Assembly: GCA_038240335.1 (NCBI GenBank)
Contig: JBBSDV010000102.1
Coordinates: 1-11,428 of the forward strand
From: JBBSDV01 sp038240335
GTDB taxonomy: Bacteria > Chloroflexota > Dehalococcoidia > DSTF01 > JACRBR01
Direction of reading: 5' to 3'
DNA length: 11,428 nucleotides
Below, piece after piece: positions 1-6,303 of the stretch. Below the pieces are notes generated by a model. The model searched no databases, was not told the origin of the DNA, and was given only the letters and a program-made list of their open reading frames with translations. A program made the position numbers and the translations under genes. How positions within the stretch are numbered: position 1 is the stretch's first letter; each line of letters starts with the position of its first letter.

Positions 1-222
1 CGCGAAGAGCTCGAGTCACTGACGTCCGGGACGCGCCCTGGGGACGCGCAGCTGCCCCTCCTCGATCCTGAGTTCACTGCGCCGTCCCTTCGCTTGCGAT
101 CGGCCGCGGCGACAACAACCCGCACCCGTCGCACCGAGCGACCTGTGCAGGATCCCGTTTCATTGAATGCTCAGGCGCAGCCAACCGTAGAACAACCAAA
201 GCGAAGACGTCAGGCGCAGTAG
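1..222 (+). CDS. C-terminal tail of an unidentified protein (5' truncated)
   Basis: Frame 1 is open from the first base to a TAG at 220-222, giving 73 residues without a start. The other two forward frames are closed by stops within about the first 70 bases. The piece begins with an acidic, helix-like EELE stretch. It then becomes a disordered tail rich in Thr, Arg, Gln and Pro and ends in a basic RRRQAQ. Nothing identifies a family. Such tails are usual at the ends of larger bacterial proteins, so I read this as the last part of a gene that begins before the window. The alternative is chance open frame in GC-rich intergenic DNA. The next gene starts 66 nt downstream on the same strand. Confidence 0.45.
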   Translation, partial: REELESLTSGTRPGDAQLPLLDPEFTAPSLRLRSAAATTTRTRRTERPVQDPVSLNAQAQPTVEQPKRRRQAQ

Positions 223-288
223 GCCAGAGGCATCGCTTACAACCGGATGGACGCCGACGTGCGTCCGACGCAACGCAAGGAGAGCGAA

Positions 289-678
289 GTGCGCATGGAA
301 GGCAAGTTGACCAACGGCGTCGGCGAATTCATCGCAAGCGGTCCCTGCGAGATTCATCTCGAGCGTGGCGAGGTGACGATGTGGCCCTCATGGGAGATGC
401 ACATGCTCGAGCGCGAGCGTGGCGAACTGACACTCGATCTCGCTGATGGTGCGCGCTATCGGATCAGCGATAAGCATCTCACCTTCAAGCTGCAGGGCGC
501 GACCGAGCAGCGCATCTCGGTCTATCGCCTGCGCATCCTCGATCGCGTGCCCGAGCACATGACCGCCGGCTACGAAGATCCAACGGTTGTCGGCGCACCC
601 GCCGTCGAGACGCCGGCGGTCGCGACCGAGCCGCAGTCGATCCATCACGGCGCGCGCGCCGACAGCCCGCCGTCGTAG
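289..678 (+). CDS. hypothetical protein, beta-rich N-terminal domain with Pro/Ala-rich tail
   Basis: I do not recognise this 129-aa product. Two starts are possible. GTG 289 lies 6 nt after an AAGGAG (277-282), and ATG 295 lies 12 nt after it; the GTG has the better spacing, and the two differ by only two residues. The first ~85 residues alternate hydrophobic and charged residues as in a small beta-barrel or sandwich (for example EIHLERGEVTMW and ELTLDLADGARYRI). The last ~40 are a low-complexity Pro/Ala/Val/Glu tail ending in PPS and are probably disordered. There is no signal peptide, membrane segment or cysteine pair, so it is probably cytoplasmic. The next small gene begins 42 nt downstream, suggesting a two-gene operon. 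No function should be inferred from this. Confidence 0.62.
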   Translation: MRMEGKLTNGVGEFIASGPCEIHLERGEVTMWPSWEMHMLERERGELTLDLADGARYRISDKHLTFKLQGATEQRISVYRLRILDRVPEHMTAGYEDPTVVGAPAVETPAVATEPQSIHHGARADSPPS

Positions 679-720
679 GACGGGAAGCATCGCCGCATGT
701 CGGGCCGGGGGAGGCGCGAA

Positions 721-1011
721 ATGTCAGTTGTCGATCGATTCATACGTGACGTCGAGGCAGATCTGCGTCGGCGACTCGCGCTCCTCGGAGATTGCGGCGA
801 TCGCCGGGCGATTGAGGACGGCATCGCGCTTCTCAGCGACTACCGGCTGGACGGCATGAACGAGGCCCGTCTGGAGAAACTGATCGCGACGTTGCTCAGC
901 GGCCGTTCCCCCGTCGGGCTCGCCGTGCTCAAGCCGCAACGCATCGGCGAGCTGCTGGGGCAGCGATGGGCGGCATACGCAGCGGAAGCAGCAGTCCCCA
1001 CAACGCACTGA
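721..1011 (+). CDS. hypothetical small helical protein
   Basis: This 96-aa protein is of unknown function. ATG 721 is chosen because GGGGGAGG (707-714) sits 6 nt before it; the upstream ATG at 697 in the same frame has no comparable site. The sequence is mostly amphipathic helix: an Arg/Asp-rich first helix (DRFIRDVEADLRRRLALL), a second around EDGIALLSDYRL, and a third around EARLEKLIATLL. A conserved-looking SPVGLAVLKPQRIGELLGQRW segment precedes a short Ala-rich end. There is no signal peptide or membrane span. It follows the 289-678 gene by 42 nt and is followed by a likely terminator, so the two probably form a short transcription unit. It could be a helical binding partner or regulator, but no motif supports a specific role. 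Confidence 0.62.
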   Translation: MSVVDRFIRDVEADLRRRLALLGDCGDRRAIEDGIALLSDYRLDGMNEARLEKLIATLLSGRSPVGLAVLKPQRIGELLGQRWAAYAAEAAVPTTH

Positions 1012-1026
1012 ATGCGAAGCAGCGTC

Positions 1027-1060
1027 ACCGTTCGCCTGAGCGCGGCGGCGTTTTTGTTTC
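1027..1060 (+). terminator. probable intrinsic terminator after the two small genes
   Basis: CGCC (1033-1036) pairs with GGCG (1044-1047) across a 7-nt loop. The stem extends outward through a wobble and, past one bulged T, the pairs 1030-1049 and 1029-1050. TTTTTGTTT follows at once (1051-1059). A short GC stem plus a T run just after the stop at 1011 is the usual arrangement. The stem is short and bulged, so confidence is moderate. Confidence 0.5.
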
Positions 1061-1382
1061 TGACGGAACTGTGAGCGCGGCGGTGGAGTTAGCGCTTAGA
1101 GAAGTTGAAGGAAAGCAGTTGCCATGTTTTGGCATGTCGCGCACGATATCGAAGACCCGCGAACAGCAATGGATATCCGCCCGCGCGACGCTGCTTTGAT
1201 CGCAGTGCGAGTCGCGCCCGCCGCAGGCAGATCGCGTGAGCGGCGCGCGGTCGCAGGCATCGTCGCGATCGCGCACTGCGGCGGGCGCAAACATCACGGA
1301 TCGACGCGCGCGCATCGCGTGCGCCAGCCCGCGATCAACACAGCAACACAGGCAGGCTAACCAGGGAAAGGAATCCGCCACT
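1061..1382 (+). other. gene-free leader region upstream of nrdJ
   Basis: No credible gene lies in these ~320 bases. The nrdJ frame stays open back to about 1236, but the extension would be an Arg/Ser/Ala-rich segment unlike NrdJ N-termini and has no ribosome site. Visible elements are a small inverted repeat, TGCCA/TGGCA, around 1120-1135, two palindromes (CGATATCG and GGATATCC) near 1144-1178, and the large stem described separately at 1201-1288. AAAGGA at 1367-1372 serves nrdJ. I saw no clear -35/-10 pair, no NrdR-type AT-rich box and no recognisable B12 box. Confidence 0.5.
1201..1288 (+). promoter_or_regulatory. structured leader element with nested and competing stems, upstream of nrdJ
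   Basis: GCGCCCGCCGCAG (1214-1226) is perfectly complementary to CTGCGGCGGGCGC (1276-1288), a 13-bp stem. Inside it GATCGCG (1230-1236) pairs with CGCGATC (1264-1270), a nested 7-bp stem. CGCAGTGCG (1201-1209) is also perfectly complementary to CGCACTGCG (1272-1280). That pairing shares bases 1276-1280 with the large stem, so the two folds exclude each other. The element ends 94 nt before the nrdJ start. If the promoter lies upstream it would be in the mRNA leader, where alternative folds could act on expression. The pairings are read from the sequence; regulation is inference. A transcription-factor site or a relic hairpin is possible. Confidence 0.45.
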
Positions 1383-4175
1383 ATGGTCCTCCAAGCCGAT
1401 CGCGATGTCCGTAAGAGTCTCGCCTCCGCGACATTCATCGTCGAGCGCTTCTTCACGCGCGGGGACGAAGATCCGTACGCCGGCATCGAGTGGGAGTACC
1501 GCACCGCCGTCATCGCCGACGAGAGCGGCAACGCCTTCTTCGAGCAGAAGGAGGTGGAGATTCCGAGCACCTGGTCGCAGACGGCGACGAACGTCGTCGT
1601 CTCGAAATACTTCCGCGGCAAGATCAACACGGATAGGCGCGAACGCAGTGTGCGCCAGATGATCGATCGCGTCGCTAACACGATCACCGGCTGGGGCTTG
1701 AAGGATCGCTACTTCGAGTCGGATGCGGAGGCGCAGATCTTTCACGACGAGCTGACGCATCTGCTCGTCCGTCAGAAGATGGCGTTCAATAGCCCCGTGT
1801 GGTTCAACGTCGGCGTCGAAGATAAGCCGCAGTGCTCGGCATGCTTCATTCTCTCGGTCGACGACACGATGGAGTCGATCCTCGACTGGTGCAAGACGGA
1901 AGGCATGATCTTCAAAGGCGGCTCAGGTTCCGGGATCAACCTCTCGTCGATTCGTTCCAGCCAGGAGAGCCTTTCCGCCGGTGGCCAGGCGTCCGGCCCG
2001 TTGTCGTTTATGCGCGGCGCCGACAGCATCGCTGGTTCGATCAAGTCTGGCGGCAAGACCCGCCGAGCCGCCAAGATGGTTGTCCTGAACGCCGATCACC
2101 CCGATATCGAGGACTTCGTAGATTCAAAAGTGAACGAAGAGCGCAAGGCGCACGCCCTCGGGGCGGCCGGCTGGGACATGTCCCTGAACGGCGACGCCTG
2201 GTCGTCGATACAGTTCCAGAACGCCAATAACTCGATCCGTGTCACCGACGAATTCATGCAGGCGACCGTCGACAATGGCGACTGGGATCTGAAGGCGGTC
2301 GTCGGCGGCGCGCCGATGAAGACGGTGAAGGCGCGCGAGTTGCTGCAGCGCATGGCCGCTGCCGCCTGGGCCTGCGGCGACCCCGGCATGCAGTACGACA
2401 CAACGGTGAACGACTGGCATACCTGCTCGAACACCGCGCGCATCAACGCCAGCAATCCTTGCTCCGAATACATGCACATCGACAACTCGGCGTGCAATCT
2501 CGCTTCCCTCAACCTGATGAAGTTCGTCGGCGATGACGACGTTTTCGACGTCGAAGCATTTCGCCGCGCCGTCGCGATCACGATCTGGGCGCAGGAGATC
2601 ATCGTCAGCAACTCGAGCTATCCAACAGCGAAGATCGCGGCGAACACGGAAGCGATGCGGCAGCTCGGTCTCGGCTACGCAAACCTCGGCGCGATGTTGA
2701 TGTCGCTCGGTCTGCCATATGACTCCGACGATGGCCGCGCGTACGCGGCATCGATCACTGCGTTGATGACGGGGCAGGCATACGCAACGTCCGCGACGAT
2801 CGCGCAACGCGTCGGACCGTTCAGCGCGTTCCACAAAAATCGCGAGCCGATGTTGCGCGTTGTTGCGAAACATCGTGATGCATCGCGTACAATACACGCA
2901 GCGATCGCGCCGGCGAATATTGTCGGTGCCGCACAAACAGCGTGGGATAATGCGCTGGAGTTGGGACAGAAGTTTGGGTACCGAAACGCACAAGCAACCG
3001 TGCTCGCACCAACAGGAACGATCGCGTTCATGATGGACTGCGACACGACGGGCGTTGAGCCGGACATCGCGCTCGTGAAGTACAAGAAGCTTGTCGGTGG
3101 CGGCATGATCAAGATCGTCAACCAGACCGTCCCCCGCGCGCTCAAGCGTCTCGGCTACACACCCGAGCAGAGCGCGATCATCATCGACTACATCAACGAG
3201 CACGGCACAATCGAGGGCGCGCCGGACCTGCGTGACGAACATCTCGCCGTGTTCGATTGCGCGTTCAAGGCCGAGAACGGTGTGCGATCCATTCACCACA
3301 TGGGCCACATCAAGATGATGGGTGCGACGCAACCCTTCATCTCCGGCGCAATCTCGAAGACCGTCAATCTACCGAACGAAGCAAGCGTCGATGACGTCGC
3401 GAATACCTATCTCGAGGCATGGCGGCACGGCGTCAAGGCGATCGCGATCTACCGCGATGGCTCGAAGATGGTGCAGCCGCTCTCGACGTCAAAGACAGCG
3501 AGCAAAGACGCCGATGCGGCGCCCGTCGAGCGCGGACCCGTGCGTCGCAAGATGGACGACACCCGGCAGTCGCTCACGCACAAGTTTTGCATCGAGGGCC
3601 ATGACGGCTACATCACGGTCGGCCTGTACGACGACGGCATGCCAGGCGAGATCTTTCTCTCGATGGCGAAGCAGGGTTCGACCGTCAGCGGCCTCATGGA
3701 AGCGTTTGGCCGCGCCGTCTCGTACGCGCTGCAGTACGGCGTGCCGATCCAGGACCTCGTCCGCAACTTCGCCCACATGCGTTTCGAGCCCATGGGGCGC
3801 ACCGAAAACCGCGATATTCCCGTGGCGCAGTCGATTATCGACTACGTCTTCCGCTGGCTCGCGAGCCGCTACATGTCGCCCGAAGAGGCGTATGAAGTCG
3901 GCGTCATGACACCGGAGATCAAGGCCGCGCTCGCCGCGGGCCAGTACCCATTGCCGCTTTCGGGCTCGGTCGCAGCGTCTGCGCCGGCCGCGAGCGGCAA
4001 TGGTCACGCAACCGCATCGCAGGACGCGAGCGGCGCCGTGCCACTGGTCTATCGCGCCCCGCGCGCCAACGGCCACACCGACGCGCCCGCGTGCGCGCAG
4101 TGCGGCTGGATCATGATCAGGTCGGGGACGTGTTATCGCTGTGAAAATTGCGGTGGCACGAGTGGCTGCTCCTGA
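1383..4175 (+). CDS. nrdJ: adenosylcobalamin-dependent (class II) ribonucleoside-diphosphate reductase
   Basis: It reduces ribonucleotides to deoxyribonucleotides using a radical generated from adenosylcobalamin, so it works without oxygen or a separate radical subunit. The product is 930 aa, close to actinobacterial-type NrdJ. ATG 1383 is preceded by AAAGGA with 10 nt spacing, and the protein begins as expected shortly before the ERFFTRGDEDPY region. Landmarks are FNSPVWFN (135-142), the redox cysteine in QCSACF (C154), the GGSGSGINLS loop, and the NPCSE active site with N358, thiyl C360 and E362. C371 in SACNLASLNL is the second redox cysteine, and PTGTIAF lies at 543-549. A TSCPD domain covers roughly 725-835. 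The C-terminal cysteine tail (C904, C907, C917, C920, C923, C929) ends in GCS and probably binds zinc and re-reduces the active site. A structured leader precedes it, and a lysine-rich protein gene follows by 43 nt. Codons around 2829-3020 are less GC-rich than elsewhere. Family assignment is firm. Confidence 0.97.
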   Translation: MVLQADRDVRKSLASATFIVERFFTRGDEDPYAGIEWEYRTAVIADESGNAFFEQKEVEIPSTWSQTATNVVVSKYFRGKINTDRRERSVRQMIDRVANTITGWGLKDRYFESDAEAQIFHDELTHLLVRQKMAFNSPVWFNVGVEDKPQCSACFILSVDDTMESILDWCKTEGMIFKGGSGSGINLSSIRSSQESLSAGGQASGPLSFMRGADSIAGSIKSGGKTRRAAKMVVLNADHPDIEDFVDSKVNEERKAHALGAAGWDMSLNGDAWSSIQFQNANNSIRVTDEFMQATVDNGDWDLKAVVGGAPMKTVKARELLQRMAAAAWACGDPGMQYDTTVNDWHTCSNTARINASNPCSEYMHIDNSACNLASLNLMKFVGDDDVFDVEAFRRAVAITIWAQEIIVSNSSYPTAKIAANTEAMRQLGLGYANLGAMLMSLGLPYDSDDGRAYAASITALMTGQAYATSATIAQRVGPFSAFHKNREPMLRVVAKHRDASRTIHAAIAPANIVGAAQTAWDNALELGQKFGYRNAQATVLAPTGTIAFMMDCDTTGVEPDIALVKYKKLVGGGMIKIVNQTVPRALKRLGYTPEQSAIIIDYINEHGTIEGAPDLRDEHLAVFDCAFKAENGVRSIHHMGHIKMMGATQPFISGAISKTVNLPNEASVDDVANTYLEAWRHGVKAIAIYRDGSKMVQPLSTSKTASKDADAAPVERGPVRRKMDDTRQSLTHKFCIEGHDGYITVGLYDDGMPGEIFLSMAKQGSTVSGLMEAFGRAVSYALQYGVPIQDLVRNFAHMRFEPMGRTENRDIPVAQSIIDYVFRWLASRYMSPEEAYEVGVMTPEIKAALAAGQYPLPLSGSVAASAPAASGNGHATASQDASGAVPLVYRAPRANGHTDAPACAQCGWIMIRSGTCYRCENCGGTSGCS

Positions 4176-4218
4176 CGGCAGGAGCACGCAAGTCAAGGAA
4201 GACAGGAGGCAGGGAAGA

Positions 4219-4494
4219 ATGGCTGTAGCGAAGAAGCCGGCCGCGAAGAAGCCAGCGGCCAAGAAGCCGGCGGCGAAGAAGACGATGGCGAAGAAGCCCG
4301 CGGCCAAGAAGCCGATGGCGAAGAAGCCAGCCGCCAAGAAGACCGTCGCGAAGAAGCCAGCGGCCAAGAAGACGGTCGCGAAGAAGCCAGCCGCAAAGAA
4401 GCCGATGAAGGCTGCCGCGGCGAAGTCGAAGCCGGCGGCGAAGAAGCCGGCAGCACGAAAGACCGCGGCCCGCAAGCCGGCCGCAAAGAAGTAG
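4219..4494 (+). CDS. histone H1-like Lys/Ala/Pro pentad-repeat protein, probable nucleoid-associated
   Basis: This 91-aa protein is almost wholly made of pentads AKK[PT][AMV]. After MAV come 12 uninterrupted pentads, then KAAAAKSKPA, three more pentads (two with Arg for Lys) and a final AKK. I count 33 lysines and 2 arginines and no acidic residue. The resemblance is to eukaryotic H1 tails, chlamydial Hc1/Hc2-type proteins and the tails of actinobacterial HU. The globular HU domain is absent, so this is a free-standing tail that would be disordered and bind DNA or RNA by charge. ATG 4219 has AGGAGG (4204-4209) 9 nt upstream; a longer frame from GTG 4141 would overlap nrdJ and lacks such a site. 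The 43-nt gap after nrdJ and the hairpin behind it suggest co-transcription with nrdJ. Its role is inferred from composition only. Confidence 0.85.
   Translation: MAVAKKPAAKKPAAKKPAAKKTMAKKPAAKKPMAKKPAAKKTVAKKPAAKKTVAKKPAAKKPMKAAAAKSKPAAKKPAARKTAARKPAAKK
4228..4407 (+). repeat. 12 tandem 15-bp coding repeats (AKKPA-type pentads)
   Basis: Each 15-bp unit reads GCx AAG AAG followed by a Pro or Thr codon and an Ala, Met or Val codon. AAG is invariant for lysine, while the alanine and proline codons vary (GCG, GCC, GCA; CCG, CCA, CCC). The array is therefore not perfectly homogenised but remains prone to gain or loss of units by slippage. Confidence 0.9.
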
Positions 4495-4499
4495 GCCCG

Positions 4500-4560
4500 C
4501 CGGGTGGCGGCAGTCCCCGGCTGCCACCCGGCTCCTCTTCTCCCTTTGCTTCTTGTTTCT
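4500..4560 (+). terminator. strong GC hairpin with pyrimidine-rich tail after the lysine-rich gene
   Basis: CCGGGTGGC (4500-4508) pairs perfectly with GCCACCCGG (4523-4531) around a 14-nt loop. The hairpin begins 5 nt after the stop codon at 4492-4494. A pyrimidine-rich tract with several T runs (CCCTTTGCTTCTTGTTT) follows to about 4560, but there is no pure T run directly at the stem base. It is probably a transcription end for the nrdJ unit, or at least a 3'-end-stabilising hairpin. Confidence 0.72.
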
Positions 4561-4732
4561 CGCTCGACACTGAACTCCACGGCATCCGCCATGCATGACG
4601 ACTGGATGGTCGTTATCGCAGGTATCGCTGCCAGCAGCTTCGTCGATGACTGAACCGTCCCTACCTGCTTGCGCCGGCGACTCTCGACGGTGATCCGCAT
4701 CCGCGTCTGATCCCCCGATCGTCCGCTCGGTG

Positions 4733-4738
4733 TACCCT
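4733..4738 (+). promoter_or_regulatory. possible -10 element, 9 nt before the flavin oxidoreductase start
   Basis: TACCCT has the T-A-----T frame of a -10 hexamer and leaves exactly 9 nt before ATG 4748. The same spacing is seen for the TATAAT before the gene at 6304. There is no Shine-Dalgarno sequence before ATG 4748, so a leaderless or nearly leaderless transcript would fit. The match is only three of six bases, so it is weak without the parallel. Confidence 0.3.
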
Positions 4739-4747
4739 TCCCCCACG

Positions 4748-6151
4748 ATGCCCTACTTCCACTACAAGTCCCCCGATGAGTTACGCGCCGACATCGCCGC
4801 TCGCAACGTCAATATCACGATCGCCGACCGCCTCGACCGTGCCGTCGCGCCGGTTCGGATCGGCACGCGCACGGTGTCGAACCGGATGGCAATCCATCCG
4901 ATGGAAGGCTGCGACGGCAACGCCGATGGCACGCCGGGCGAGCTCACGTTCCGTCGCTGGCGTCGGTTTGCCGAAGGCGGAGCGGCGCTGCTCTGGGGAG
5001 AGGCGACCGCCGTTGCGCCAGAGGCGCGCGCCAACCGCCGTCAACTGCTGATCACGCGGGCGACAGCTCCCGATCTCAAGCGGCTGCTCGATGAGACCCG
5101 GGCGGCACGTGCCGCGCGCTTCGGCACGACGGACGGGTTCGTTGTCGGTATACAGCTCACGCACTCCGGTCGCTGGTCCCACGCGGCGCCGATACTCGCG
5201 CACCACGCTGCCGCGATCGACGCCGTTTGCGGCGATCCCGCGCAGTCATTGATCACCGACGTCGAGCTCGAGCGCCTTGAGGATCGTTTCGTTGATGCGG
5301 CGACACTCGCGCGCGACATCGGCTTCGACTTCGTCGATATCAAGCAGTGCCACTCGTATCTCCTGAACGAACTGCTCGGCGCACGATCGCGGCCCGGCCG
5401 CTACGGCGGCGACTTCGAAGGTCGCACGCGCTTCGTGCGCGACGTTTTCGGCGCGATCCGCGCGCGGCTCGGCGACTCCGTGATGCTCGCCACGCGGCTC
5501 AACGTCTTCGACAGCGTGCCGTACGCAAAGGACGCCAGCGGTATCGGTGCGCCGTCGCTGGTTGCGCTCCCCTATGCCGGTGGGTGGGGCATCGACACGG
5601 GCGCACCGACCCGCCCCGACTTGGCCGAGCCGCTGCGGTTACTGCGCGAACTGCGCAATCTCGGACTCGCGATCGTGAACGTGTCGATGGGCAGCCCGTA
5701 CTACAATCCGCACATCGGGCGTCCGTTCGAGAAGCCGCCGGTAGATGGCTACGTGCCGCCGGAGCATCCGCTCACCGGCATCGAGCGCCACATGCGACTG
5801 ACCGCCCAGGTGCAACACGCATTTCCGGAGCTGCCGGTGATCGGCAGCGGATACTCGTGGCTGCGGCAGTACGCGCTCCACGCGGCCGACGCGAACATCG
5901 CCGCCGGCGACGTCACGATGGTCGGCCTCGGTCGCGGCGCCATCGCCTACCCCGACTTCGCCAACGACGCGATCGAGCACGGCGAGATGCAGAGCGACAA
6001 AGCCTGCATCGGCGTCAGTTACTGCACCGCGCTGATGCGCGCCAAGCACAACCCCGAGGGCCAATACCCGACGGGCTGCGTCCCCCGCGATCGCATCTAC
6101 GCAGCTGAGTTCAAGCAAGCGGAGCGCACCGAAGGCTGGCGCGCTCGCTGA
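4748..6151 (+). CDS. NADH:flavin oxidoreductase, old yellow enzyme family
   Basis: This 467-aa FMN-dependent TIM-barrel enzyme should reduce an activated C=C bond (enone or enoyl type), or run the reverse, with NAD(P)H. Family signs in order: a VSNRMAIHPMEG strand near the start, the THSGRWS motif (138-144), DIKQCHSYLLNELLG (from about 197), a GRYGGDFEGRTRF block, and the phosphate-binding VGLGRGAIAYPDF near the C-terminal side of the barrel. The tail has C420, C426 and C444 in CIGVSYC and TGCVPRD. It resembles the iron-sulfur segment of 2,4-dienoyl-CoA-reductase relatives, but Val423 stands where I would expect a further cysteine. In the usual HxxH/HxxN active-site pair the first position is Lys199 and the second His202. 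ATG 4748 is preferred over GTG 4730; neither has a Shine-Dalgarno. It precedes a DHDPS-family gene by 152 nt. Substrate unknown. Confidence 0.9.
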   Translation: MPYFHYKSPDELRADIAARNVNITIADRLDRAVAPVRIGTRTVSNRMAIHPMEGCDGNADGTPGELTFRRWRRFAEGGAALLWGEATAVAPEARANRRQLLITRATAPDLKRLLDETRAARAARFGTTDGFVVGIQLTHSGRWSHAAPILAHHAAAIDAVCGDPAQSLITDVELERLEDRFVDAATLARDIGFDFVDIKQCHSYLLNELLGARSRPGRYGGDFEGRTRFVRDVFGAIRARLGDSVMLATRLNVFDSVPYAKDASGIGAPSLVALPYAGGWGIDTGAPTRPDLAEPLRLLRELRNLGLAIVNVSMGSPYYNPHIGRPFEKPPVDGYVPPEHPLTGIERHMRLTAQVQHAFPELPVIGSGYSWLRQYALHAADANIAAGDVTMVGLGRGAIAYPDFANDAIEHGEMQSDKACIGVSYCTALMRAKHNPEGQYPTGCVPRDRIYAAEFKQAERTEGWRAR

Positions 6152-6288
6152 TTCGGCCCGCTGCGGCATGGACACGGCCGATCATTTCGTCCGGCGTCTG
6201 GAGGTCGGAGCGCCGCGAAAGATCTCCTTGGCGTGTACAACCCCGGAAGCCGCCTCTCGCGCGCGCACGCGAACCCGCACCCCGGCGA

Positions 6289-6294
6289 TATAAT
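6289..6294 (+). promoter_or_regulatory. consensus TATAAT -10 box directly upstream of the DHDPS-family start
   Basis: A perfect TATAAT ends 9 nt before ATG 6304, in otherwise very GC-rich sequence. Transcription normally begins 6-9 nt downstream of this hexamer, so the mRNA would start at or within about three bases of the ATG: a leaderless or near-leaderless message. No Shine-Dalgarno is present, which agrees. No good -35 hexamer is visible at the expected distance (around 6266-6271). Confidence 0.6.
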
Positions 6295-6303
6295 GGCGAT
6301 CGT

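Noticed and set aside
1061..1382. Cobalamin riboswitch or NrdR boxes upstream of nrdJ
   Set aside because: Expected for a B12-dependent RNR, but I found no B12-box-like AGYCMGGAGACCKGCC, no GCAACYG-type core and no AT-rich NrdR box. The GGAATCCGCCACT just before the start is only a loose resemblance. A divergent element cannot be excluded without a covariance-model scan.
1236..1382. N-terminal extension of nrdJ
   Set aside because: The frame is open but would encode an Arg/Ser/Ala-rich segment unlike the family and overlaps the inverted repeat; ATG 1383 has a ribosome site and fits the domain start.
2124..3332. Long minus-strand open frame (402 codons)
   Set aside because: It lies wholly antisense to the certain nrdJ coding sequence, is rich in Arg/His/Val/Asp as expected of complement reading of GC-rich genes, and has no family motif.
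4141..4218. Upstream GTG start for the lysine-rich protein
   Set aside because: It would overlap the end of nrdJ by 35 nt, lacks a well-placed Shine-Dalgarno and adds a non-repeat segment; ATG 4219 has AGGAGG 9 nt upstream.
3489..4700. Minus-strand open frame with FFAAGF repeats
   Set aside because: The Phe/Ala repeats are the complement of the AAG AAG-rich pentad array; the frame spans the antisense of nrdJ and a terminator.
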